This document shows positions 49,136 to 57,678 of a stretch of DNA of 64,000 bases, in pieces. Under the pieces are notes generated by a model. The model was not told the origin of the DNA. It searched no databases and saw nothing but the letters and a program-made list of their open reading frames with translations. The stretch's first letter is position 1, and each line of letters opens with the position of its first letter. This DNA is from Epichloe hybrida (taxonomy: Eukaryota; Ascomycota; Sordariomycetes; Hypocreales; Clavicipitaceae), in contig JAFEKR010000004.1 of assembly GCA_019022495.1 (NCBI GenBank), positions 1,550,001 to 1,614,000 of the forward strand, given 5' to 3'. A program made the translations under genes and the position numbers.

Positions 49136-49371
49136 TGTTAGTTAGTTACTAAGGGATTTGGTATACACTAGTGTAATATAAGGTTAGGTTTAATAATATA
49201 ATAAGGTCTAAGGATTGAAGCTATTTATAGCGTTATGTGGCTATAAGAAAAAGGGGGGACGCGAGTTACGTGTGTGCCTTGCGTACAGGTGCAGCCAATC
49301 ACAGTGCGGCGTTGCCGCACGTGCTCCACTTTCTTAGTGGTCAACCCGATGTTGACCCGGTTGTCGCAACA
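49136..49371 (-). repeat. 5' LTR of F
   Basis: 236 bp, TGTTAGTTAG...TGTCGCAACA in plus reading. It contains two perfect stem-loops: GTGCGGC/GCCGCAC with a 3-nt loop (49304-49320) and GGTCAAC/GTTGACC with a 5-nt loop (49339-49357). A CACGTG hexamer overlaps the end of the first. This half is G+C-rich and shows little RIP. In the element's own orientation the stem-loops lie at the start of the LTR (U3). Confidence 0.85.
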
Positions 49372-49757
49372 ATAAGAAATATAAAAGATTAAAGTTTAAG
49401 ACCTTTATATACTCACCTCTAAGTAATAGCTCTCTAGCTATAACTAAGAACCCTTCTGTAGCCTAGTGGTTATAGCCCCTGGCTTGTGGTCACCCTTGGC
49501 CATACTATTTTCTGATCATTTGGTCGTCAATTAGTTGATTAGTAGCCCTTGACCTACCTGTGAATTTAGGTGCAGTGCGTTTATTAGTTTCGAATTGGAG
49601 TGAAGTTAAGTGAGAATAAGTTATATTTTTTTTTAGGGTTTAAGTTTACCTTAGAGCTTTAAAGGATAAGTTATAAAATAGAAGAGATGTAAAGAGATAG
49701 AATAAACATAGTTATAAAGGAAGGGGGAATTACGTTAATTTATACTATAAGTAAAAC
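49372..49757. other. Unassigned sequence left of B4
   Basis: 386 bp not matching any element here and with little RIP, keeping many TG and CA dinucleotides. It holds the tRNA-like segment described separately. It was contiguous with 56363-56748 before B4 inserted (TSD AAAAC). It may be native single-copy DNA or part of a short retroelement. No ORF is supportable. Confidence 0.6.
49452..49634 (+). ncRNA. Possible tRNA-derived Pol III unit (SINE-like)
   Basis: 49459-49476 reads TAGCCTAGTGGTTATAGC, close to the tRNA D-arm/A-box (T-R-G-C-x-x-A-G-Y-G-G). A B-box-like GTTTCGAATT stands at about 49587-49596 and a run of nine T at 49626-49634 could end Pol III transcription. The box distance (about 130 nt) is too long for an ordinary tRNA, and the anticodon and acceptor stems do not pair well, so it is not a tRNA gene. 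A SINE head or chance resemblance are the options. Confidence 0.3.
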
Positions 49758-50013
49758 TGTTGATTCCTTCGGATCTTCATCGGTTCAATCGTGGCCAAAG
49801 ACCAGACCAATTGTGGGTCCGGCACGATGCATGCAATATAATTAGCTACATCAATTCGCCACCCCCTTTTGTGCCCTATATACGGATTTCGCCCACTTTT
49901 CTAGTATCTAGACTTTCCCTCTCTTCTCCCTCTTTCCTAGCTAGCTAACTAACTATTATTAACTTTAATTATACAGGATTTATTACCTACGTAAGACCTT
50001 AGTGAATCTAACA
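49758..50013 (+). repeat. 5' LTR of B4 (family B, alpha)
   Basis: 256 bp, TGTTGATTCC...GAATCTAACA. The first 80 bp are almost free of RIP changes. The CTAATTAGTGGTT motif follows at 50014. Confidence 0.94.
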
Positions 50014-50026
50014 CTAATTAGTGGTT
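50014..50026 (+). other. Conserved motif after 5' LTRs, likely primer-binding site
   Basis: CTAATTAGTGGTT directly follows the B4 5' LTR. The same 13 bases, up to RIP changes, stand beside the 5' LTR in A1 (11604), A3 (4828-4840, minus), A4 (46725-46737, minus), B1, B2, B3 (27412), C1 (28345), C2 (57679) and F (49123-49135, minus, least mutated: CTAATCAGTGGTT). Gypsy D has a different sequence there. The position is that of a tRNA primer site. I cannot assign the tRNA; the motif does not begin with TGG, so an internal tRNA segment may prime. Confidence 0.55.
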
Positions 50027-50660
50027 AACTTTATAACCATAGATAAGCTAGGTATTATAAGAAGAGATATTTCTATAGACATTACTACCACTACCCCTTG
50101 TTATACTATAACAGTTATTTTAGTAGAGAGGCATAACTATATAAGTATGCTAAAGGAAGAGACTAGAATTCTAGTTATAGGCTTATTAGGCTTCTAAGGA
50201 ATTGATTTATTAACCCTTAGGCTTAGGGATATAACTTCGTTATATCTATCTAGGATATTGTTATTAATTGTTGATTTTATTATCTATCACAAGAAAACCG
50301 ACTAACTAACTGAATTTATTACCGCGAGGCATTTATTTCAAACCTAACGTTAAATAACCTTAGCTAAGCTAGCTAACATATCTACAACTTCTCTATAAAT
50401 ATTCCCTTTATCTAATAGACCTTAAATCTCTTCTTATAAGCATTTACTACTTGTTTTTTGCCCCCTTTATTATTAGTGCTATTTGCCCTATACTTATTAG
50501 TAAGAAAGAGAGATTACCTCCTTCCCTTCTTTTTATAAAAAATAGGAAGGGTAATTCCTATTAATTCATTATTATTTTTCTTATTGCTTTTGCTTACTTT
50601 TAGCACTTCTACTACTTTCTTTATCCTTGTTAATTTACTCCTATTACTGCTTTTTCCTTT
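50014..50660 (+). other. B4 leader (untranslated)
   Basis: No supportable ORF. It begins with the 13-base motif common to the copia families here, followed by an imperfect palindrome (TGGTTA...TAACCA, 50022-50039). T-rich tracts occur near 50450 and 50560. The same leader is present in B1, B2 and B3. Confidence 0.7.
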
Positions 50661-52350
50661 AATAGTTAAAGATAGTAGAGGAATCTAGACCTTCTATAAG
50701 AGCAAAGGCTACTAGTGATAGTAAGGCTCTAACTATTACCCTTAAAAGACCCTAAGAGTATAAGTTACCCTTGTGCCTTTAATAGCTTACTTATGACTTC
50801 TCTAGTGATTAGAAAGAATCTGTTAAGCTAGATCTAGAGACTGCTATATAGCTTAAGCTTAATAACTAGATTGTAAGATTTATTAACCTTAGTAAGCATT
50901 AAGGTTAGAGAGATAATAACCTATGGGAATTATTCTAAGAAGACTTTAAAGGCTAGTCTAAAGATACCTTTAAAAGGGTATCTAAGGATATTATTAGAGA
51001 ATTATATAATTCTTTATAAGATTATAGCATCCTTATTAGGCAAGGCCTAGGATATTTAATCCTAGCATCGCTAGAGAAAGTGCTTTATTAAACCTTAATA
51101 CCCCTTTAGTTATAGGAAAGATTATAAGAAAGACCATAATCTTCTAAACCCCTAGAACCTTAACATTAATAGCCCTAATAACCTACCCTAGAAATTAACC
51201 TTCCCTAACCCTAGAGATTGCTTAAACCCTTATAAAAACCCCTATAATAATCCCTATTATATTAACAGCTCTATCTAGATAATTATTATTAAGAATAACT
51301 AGTGGACTGTTATTTATAATAAATTATGCCTTTATAGTAATTCCCCTCTAAAGATTAGATTATAAAGAAAATCTTAGAGCTTATAAAGATATATAAGGAT
51401 AGTGACCGCTATAGTGGAAAGCTATATAACTTCTTAACGCTAAAGATTACGCTCTTTGAAAATAAGTGTAATAGAATTAACCTTCCTTAAACGTATTATT
51501 AGAAGGCTTTCCCTATTATATTAATAGGTAATACTAAGTAATACTACCTTAATTACCTCTTTAGGAATAACTATTCCTATAAAGAGATAATTGCTTAAAT
51601 CTGTTAGCGCTTTAAGATAGAAAGTAACTAGTAATTCTATTACTATAAGTGAAGTAGCATAACACTAAAGAGTATAATTAAGAAAAACCCTAATAAAAGT
51701 AAGCTTAAGTGCCTTAAGATTATGTTATTAACCCTTAAGAAGATTTATAAAGGCCTATACCTTACTAAGATAGTAAATACTAAACTTTATAAGCAGGCCT
51801 TAAATGCTATAGCTAGTGTGCCTAAATGTTAGATAGTAGAATACATATACTCCGTAGGCTTTAAGAGTCTTACTAGAGACCTCTATAAGGTAATTACTAT
51901 TATAGAATTAAATAAGAAGTTCTCCTAATACTTTTAGTACTAATAAGGAGACCCTCTAGAGGCTATATTTACTAATTATTAGTATAGATAGTAATTATCC
52001 CCCTATAGCAGAGGAAGTTATTATAGATAAAGCCCTAGGCTAAGCACTAAACACTACTTTATATATAATAAGAGTAGCTGCTAGTCCTCTAATCACTTCA
52101 CTAAAGAACATTAAAAGAAGAAAGACTACTAGTAAGCTAGTAAAATATATTATATACCCCCTTTAGAGAAGAGATTTTAGGTATTCCTTACGTCCTATAA
52201 AGGGTAGGATAATAATAAGCCTAATAAAAGCTTAGGTTAGAATTAGGAATTATATCTTTTGGCTTGTATAGAAGCTAAAGATAATAATAATAATATGAAG
52301 GAGCTACTATTAATAGCACACCTAAGCATTATATAATTCTTTTACTTTGG
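50660..52350 (+). pseudogene. B4 Gag remnant
   Basis: The frame starts near VEESRPSIRAKATSDSKAL (about 50665-50730), a basic N-terminal stretch, and continues through NNLWELF, DFKG, KDTFKRVSKDIIREL (about 50950-51010) and LIRQGLGYLILASLEKVLY (about 51030-51095). Its position between leader and protease, its length (about 550 codons) and its charged helical character fit a copia Gag. There is no clear zinc knuckle; a Cys/Tyr-rich stretch near 52245 may be its remains. Stops replace Gln and Trp throughout. The start codon is not identifiable. Confidence 0.7.
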
Positions 52351-52439
52351 ATTATAAACTAACTATAACGCTACTAATATTAATATTCTTATAACCCTAA
52401 ATAATTAAGCCTTCTAATATGTATTCCTTAGGTAAGAGC

Positions 52440-53900
52440 TTTATAAGCTATAAGAGTGTAATAAAGGCTTGATTTACTATGTCTCTAAAGAACACTATTC
52501 CAAAGAGGTCTTCAGAGGGATTATGCCTAACACTAGCGCCGTAGGAAAGTTAACTATAGGAGACGTATAAGTAAAGGCTTTGCTAAGATTAATACCTTTA
52601 TTAAAGGTAACCCCCTATAAACCCTAAATTATTATATTTAGCGCTAGATTAGTAGTTACAAGAGGAATCCTTTATATGCCTATAGAACTTAGAGAGCTTA
52701 AATTCTATGTCCTTAATATAGCTACCCCCTTTCTCTTCTTAATCACTAATATAAATAAAATATAAGTTAAGATTAATAACCTCGCTAATATACTTATCTA
52801 AGGTAATAAGACTATACCTATTATGTAATAATAGGGCTATCCTTAGTGGTTACTAGAAGCAAGAGAAATAGTTACCTTCCACCTTTTAGAAGGAGATATC
52901 TATTAATTACATTATTAACTTAGTTACCCTTCTGTTTAATAACTTATAAAGATCCTTTATTAAGCTAGTTATAAAGTTAAACACTAGGTAATTAAGAAAT
53001 TAACTAAAGTTTGCTACTATTACTAAATATATAGCAAGGCCCCTAGCTAATTTAAATTCATAATTAAGGATAATCACAAATTGAACTATAAGATCATTAT
53101 TAATATCATGTAAATCAATGGCTAGCTAGTGCTCTATATTGTTAATTTAGTAACCTCGTTCTAGGTAGCTTAGTTCCTTAATTTAAAGAAGTAAAAGGCT
53201 TAAGATATCTAGGGCGCTATCTGCGAATATTAGATTAATACTTATCTTAGACCTCTAGAATGGATTATATATAACGCTAGTAATAACTTTACTTTTGCTA
53301 AGTTTAAGCACTATGCTTAACTAATATTAATTAAGACTAATAAGATGCTAATTAAAGCCTATAATAGTATTAGAAAGGTTAAGAGATATTACGGACCTCT
53401 ATGCTAAGCTTATAACATTATTATAGACTTAATTAGGACAGAACTCACGCTAGAGTAATGCCTTTAAATAGCTATTAAAGTAATTAATGATTCTACAGGC
53501 CTAAATAGTATTATCCTAACCCTACTAGTCTTTAGAGGCTACCTATGAATAATAGATAAGTTACTACTAAGTGTCTTTATTATTTAATATACTAAAGTAA
53601 TTTATAAAGCTACTAATAAAGTCTGCTACTATCTAGCTTTATAGCAGGTCTATAATGCCCTTAAAGCCTAGAACGGCCTTAATATAGCACCTATATATTA
53701 GCTACCCCTATAGGCTAATATATACGTGTGGAGAGAGAAGGGCAGCTAGTATAGCCCTTATAAGCTACTTGCTACTAATAGAGAGACCTGTATAGTTAAT
53801 ATGCCCTGTGGCCTAGCGAAGTTTTACTCTATAGTAGTAAAGCCTTATTATAAAGACTTATATACTATAGAGGGGCTGGAGTAGTAGGAGATAAAGCCTT
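52440..53900 (+). pseudogene. B4 protease and integrase remnant
   Basis: Protease: FRGIMPNTSAVGKLTIGDVQVKA at about 52510-52580, the copia site G-I-M-x-D-T/S-G-A with Asp changed to Asn and Gly to Ser. Then a long well-preserved stretch TRGILYMPIELRELKFYVLNI at about 52660-52720. Integrase: an HHCC remnant about 52920-53045 (LVTLLFNNL standing for L-H-R-R-F-G-H-P), then the core from about 53060 with YIVN, INTYLRPLEWIIYNAS and IKAYNSIRKVKRYYGPL at about 53345-53400. The acidic residues of the core are partly changed to Asn/Lys. Confidence 0.85.
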
Positions 53901-54389
53901 ATAATTTACTAAAGTAATAGCTAAGTAATATAGAGGAAGAAGGAGCTATATAATTAACTACTACTAATAAAAGAGATTCTCTAATAGAAAATAATAAAGA
54001 GCTATAGATACTAGCTAAGAGAAAGCAAGGGAGACTAAGAAAGGCCCTTATAGTATAATTTATAAGTGTAGGAGAGTCTAATAAAGAGGCTTATAAAGCC
54101 TAAAAGGCCCTAAATGGAAGCTATTAAGTTAAAGACTTATTACTATACCCTAAAGAAATAAAAGTAAGGAAAAGAAGACCTTATAGCCCTAAGAAGGATA
54201 TTAGCCTAGTTTAGCTTTATGTACTTATAAATAAAGATTAAGAGAAGGCCTTTATTTAAGAGGTTATAACTAGAGGGATGCTAAGCATAGTATTCCTTAT
54301 AGTAAAGGAAGAGGCTAATTAGAACCTCGCTCTTTAGCTCTGCTAAGAAGAAAGAATTATAACCCTAGGAAAACCCTTTAAATAGTCTA

Positions 54390-55330
54390 ATCAAGCTAAG
54401 ATTAATACTTTGCAAGCTTAGGATATGTTTAAATTCGTTAAGTTTAACCTAGTAAAGCATAGAGGCTATAGAATCTTTGATTCTTGTATGGTTAGAGAGA
54501 TTAAAGGCAAAGGAACAGACTTACTATATAAGAAATCCTGCCTTGTTATATAAGGCCATAATGATAAAGGAAAGGAATTTATCCTAACGTAATTACTAAC
54601 GATTTAACAAGCAAGCTAACGACTTATTATAGCTATTGCTTTATTATTAAGAAAAAGAGGTATTTACCTTTAGATTCGTAATATTACATAAGCCTACACT
54701 TAATCGCACATGGTGCTAACGAGGCTAATTATTATGAGATTACTAAAGTAAATTACATATCTCTTTCTAGAAGGGACTGTAATTAAATTGATTAGACCTC
54801 TTTATAGGATTACAGAGGCTAGAACCTACTAGTAAGCAATGTACTTCCGTTACCACAGGGATAACCTTAATATAATAACTTTAACCTATAATCCCTACTT
54901 GTTAATTATAGCTCTAAATAATAAGAATCTCTTTGGCATTATTAGAATGCAAACCGACGATACATTAGGCCTAAGTAATAATAACTTCTTCTAAAAAGAA
55001 GAGAAAGAGCTCTAGAAGGCTAATTTTATAGCTAAAGAAAAGCAATAATTAACTACTAAGAACCCCCTTATCTTTAATAGCTATATCTTAACCTAGAACA
55101 CTAATAATTCGCTAATCTTAACTTAGAAAGGTTAGAGTTAGAAGATTAAGGAAGTTAATCCTTAATCCTTAATAGTAAAGCAAGATTACGTGGAGTAATA
55201 AGCATAAGGAAGCTACATTATAACTATATGTTAACTAGAGGCTTTGTACGACCTTTTAATTGTAGCTTAATACTAAGAGCCCTCTATAGAAAATATCGCA
55301 TGCCTTAATAAACGCCTTAAGTGGCAGATT
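54390..55330 (+). pseudogene. B4 reverse transcriptase remnant
   Basis: Starts MFKFVKFNLVKHRGYRIFDS (about 54425-54485), then VREIKGKGTDLLYKKSCLVI, matching the start of fungal copia RT. The middle reads LRNIT.AYT.SHMVLTRLIIMRLLK, in which the first catalytic Asp of L-R-D-I-T is changed to Asn, then EGTVIKLIRPLYRI and VHYFRYHRDNLNIIT. The Q-T-D-D catalytic pair is at about 54948-54960 and reads Q-T-D-D, intact here. Many stops. Confidence 0.85.
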
Positions 55331-55369
55331 AAGAATTAATAGCGCGGACTATAATACATTCCTTTAGTC

Positions 55370-55855
55370 CTTAAGGAGGCAAAGCTCTTTGTGTTTATAA
55401 ATAGATTACTTGCTAATAATAAGGATTTAAGCTTATAGATTAGATACGTGATTATAATTAGCAACGAGATAATATAAGATAATAATACCTTTATTATAAA
55501 AGGTAATATTATTACGTATAGCTTAACAAAGAGCAAGAGAGTCACTTGTAGCGCGCTTGCCTCTGAGTTATATAGTATGGTTTAAGGCGTAAACATTGCT
55601 TACGTAATTTCCACGACTTTACATTAGATTACGGATTAATTAAAGATACCTTGAATTCCTATGATTCTCTATACTGATTTTTTTTTATTATATAAATATC
55701 TTATAAAGCTAGGAACTATAAAGGAGAAGAGACTAATAATTAATATTATAGCTCTTTGTTAATTATATAAAAGGCATAAGATCTACGAAGTTAGATAGAT
55801 TAATAGTAATAATAATCCGGCGGATGTAATGACAAAAGCATTGCTAAATTTATTA
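55370..55855 (+). pseudogene. B4 RNase H remnant
   Basis: Reads AKLFVFINRLLANNKDL (first catalytic Asp changed to Asn), IRYVIIISN, FIIKGNIITYSLTKSKRVT, then YSMV.GVNIAYVIST, LGTIKEKRLIINIIAL, and the closing NNNPADVMTKALLN at about 55805-55850. This is the copia RNase H that degrades the template RNA. It lies at the end of pol, followed by about 240 bp of untranslated sequence and the purine tract at about 56080-56092. Confidence 0.87.
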
Positions 55856-56101
55856 CTTTCCTCTTTGATTAATTTAAATGAATTAATAATTTGTATTAAA
55901 GGATAGGTAAAGAGACCTATAATATTAGGAGACAGGAGCTTAGGCAAGGACTAATAAATTAATTTAATTAACTAATGCTACGACAGCTAATTAGAGTAGC
56001 GGATTTCTATTAAGGGATTTACTTATATATACTTTCCTTTAATCTAATTTTTATTATGTTTTTAAGCTCTTTAGCTACAAAGGAAAAAGAGAGATTACTA
56101 G

Positions 56102-56357
56102 TGTTAATTCCTTCAGATCTTTATTAGTTTAATTATAGCTAAAGACTAGACTAATTATAGGTCTGGCGCGATGCACGTAATATAATTGGCTGCATTAATT
56201 CGCCACCCCCTTTTGTGCCTTACATACGGATTTCGCTTACTTTTCTAGTATCTAGACTTTCCCTCTCTTCTCCCTCTTTCCTAGCTAGCTAACTAACTAT
56301 CATTGACTTCAATTATACGGGATTTATTACCTGCGCAGGACCTTGGTGAATCCAACA
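56102..56357 (+). repeat. 3' LTR of B4 (family B, alpha)
   Basis: 256 bp, TGTTAATTCC...GAATCCAACA, followed by the TSD AAAAC. Its last 80 bp are unmutated relative to the B1 3' LTR. Confidence 0.94.
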
Positions 56358-56362
56358 AAAAC

Positions 56363-56748
56363 TTTAATAGATTTAAGTTTAACTATAGTTATAAATTATA
56401 ACTATATCTTACGTAATTATAGCCACAAAGTTTATTATAAACTTTATATTAACTTTTTAGCCCTAAATTTATAGCTTAAAGCTTATTCCTTTTATGTTTT
56501 ACCTAACACTATAGTAATTATTAAATTTGGTTGTTATATGTGGCACTAGCTAGGTATTGCTAGTAATTTTTTTGGTTCCTTGAAAATTAGATGTATTGGC
56601 CACAGCCAATGACCCCAAAAAAAAATTAAAAATCAATAACTAAGAACCTTAGCTTTTCCTTCGTTTACATCTCCCTAACTATAGTTATAATATAAATACT
56701 TTATTCCTAGCTTAGGGTTTTTGCGCCTAATTTAGTAGTAAGAGTAAT
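56363..56748. other. Unassigned sequence right of B4
   Basis: 386 bp not matching the elements here. It contains a 10-bp inverted repeat with a 1-nt centre (ATAGTTATAA/TTATAACTAT, 56385-56405), a run of A's and T's with TTGGCCACAGCCAA between them (about 56594-56607), and two copies of CTATAGTTATAA. There is no supportable ORF. It is A+T-rich but keeps TG and CA, so RIP is weak here. Confidence 0.6.
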
Positions 56749-57028
56749 TGTTAGAACAAGCATGATATCAACAAGGCTACGCGCCTCTGATTTGATAGGC
56801 GCGTTGCATCGCGGACCCACATGTCCGGCCTAACCGCGCTGCGGTTAGCATTAGCATATATAGCCTCTTCGCTAATGACTCTAATTAAGGCCCCTTTTTC
56901 TATAATAAATAGCGCACCCTCTTTGCTTCTATTTAATCCCTCTTTTGCTTGCTAAGATAGACTAGAATATATAATAATTATATGCACTTTAGTTTACCCT
57001 AAAAACCCTACGCGTAGGTTAATAGTAT
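56749..57028 (+). repeat. Truncated family C LTR (beta)
   Basis: 280 of the usual 296 bp. It starts TGTTAGAACA and stops matching after GTTAATAGTAT, lacking about 16 bp of the end. Beta-type sites: AAGGCTACG, GCTGCGGTTAGC and GCTAAGATAGAC, shared with the LTR at the right edge (63715-64000) and differing from the alpha LTRs by changes that RIP cannot make. Confidence 0.9.
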
Positions 57029-57382
57029 ATTAATATTTATATTAAATAATTATAATAGAAACTATAATAAGAAAGGTAAGAGTAATAAGAGATAACACTC
57101 TAGCTTTCTTATAAATAACTTATAGTAAAGCTTATAGTAACCTAGTATAGGCTAGAGACTATTTAAGTACTTTAAATATAATAGCCTTAAATATAGTGTA
57201 AATAAATATAACATAGTAAACTACTTAATTTATAAAAGTAATAAGTATATTACTAAGAAGTATAAGAATAATAATAATAAAACCTTAGACTTAAATAAAA
57301 TTCTAATTAGTTTAGCTTAGGCCTAGAATAATAGTCTTACTATAGAAAAACCTATAAATAAGAGAATAAGAATATAGGTGTT
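57029..57382 (+). pseudogene. LINE-type ORF1 fragment with two decayed CCHC knuckles
   Basis: One plus frame contains, at 57168-57209, Y-x2-Y-x4-Y-x4-Y and, four codons later at 57222-57263, a second Y-x2-Y-x4-Y-x4-Y. Both have exactly the C-x2-C-x4-H-x4-C spacing. TGC/TGT-to-TAC/TAT and CAT/CAC-to-TAT/TAC are the changes RIP makes, so eight Tyr in register is not plausible by chance. Two close knuckles after a short Arg/Pro-like segment are typical of the nucleic-acid-binding ORF1 of Tad-like fungal LINEs. A Gag of another element is possible. The downstream frame is Asn/Lys-rich, then stops. Confidence 0.5.
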
Positions 57383-57678
57383 TGTTAGAACAAGCATGAT
57401 ATTAACAAGGGTGCGCGCCTCTGATTGGGTGGGCGCGTTGCATCGCGGACCCACATGTCTGGCCCGACCGCACCGCGATCAGGGTTAGCACATATAGCCT
57501 CTTCGCTAATAACCCTGATTAAGGCCCCTTTTCCTATAATAAATAACACACCCTTTTTGCTTCTGTTTAATCCCTTTTTTGCTTGCTTTAATAGACTAGA
57601 ATATATAATAATTACGTGCACTTTAGTCCACCCTAAAAACCCTACACGTAGGTTAATAGTATCCTATAAATACTAATA
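57383..57678 (+). repeat. 5' LTR of C2 (family C, alpha)
   Basis: 296 bp, TGTTAGAACA...ATACTAATA. Among the least mutated family C LTRs, with an intact G+C-rich start. The CTAATTAGTAGTT motif follows at 57679. Confidence 0.93.

Larger units (their letters stand above)
47030..49371 (-). mobile_element. F: 5' part of a fifth copia-like family
   Basis: Minus-strand remnant with its 5' LTR at 49136-49371 and leader/Gag sequence to its left, cut at 47030 by A4. It is copia-like because (1) its Gag shares short blocks with family B in the same order (47826-47858 against 7027-7060, and 47927-47955 against 7117-7145), and (2) CTAATCAGTGGTT stands next to the LTR as in families A, B and C. It is less mutated than its neighbours. 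The rest of F (protease onward) is absent from the window. Confidence 0.75.
49758..56357 (+). mobile_element. B4: complete Ty1/copia element, family B (alpha)
   Basis: 6600-bp plus-strand element without nested inserts, LTRs 49758-50013 and 56102-56357 (256 bp each), TSD AAAAC (49753-49757, 56358-56362). It is the reference for family B. Order: LTR, leader to about 50660, Gag, protease, integrase, RT, RNase H, purine tract, LTR. The order protease-integrase-RT-RNase H places it in copia. It is full length but broken by RIP-type stops throughout. Confidence 0.96.

Noticed and set aside
49452..49525. Functional tRNA gene
   Set aside because: Only the D-arm region is convincing; the anticodon and acceptor stems do not pair and the B-box-like sequence is too far away.
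49760..49948. Open frame at the start of the B4 LTR
   Set aside because: Low-complexity Ser/Pro-rich translation, entirely within an LTR, not preserved in other B LTRs.
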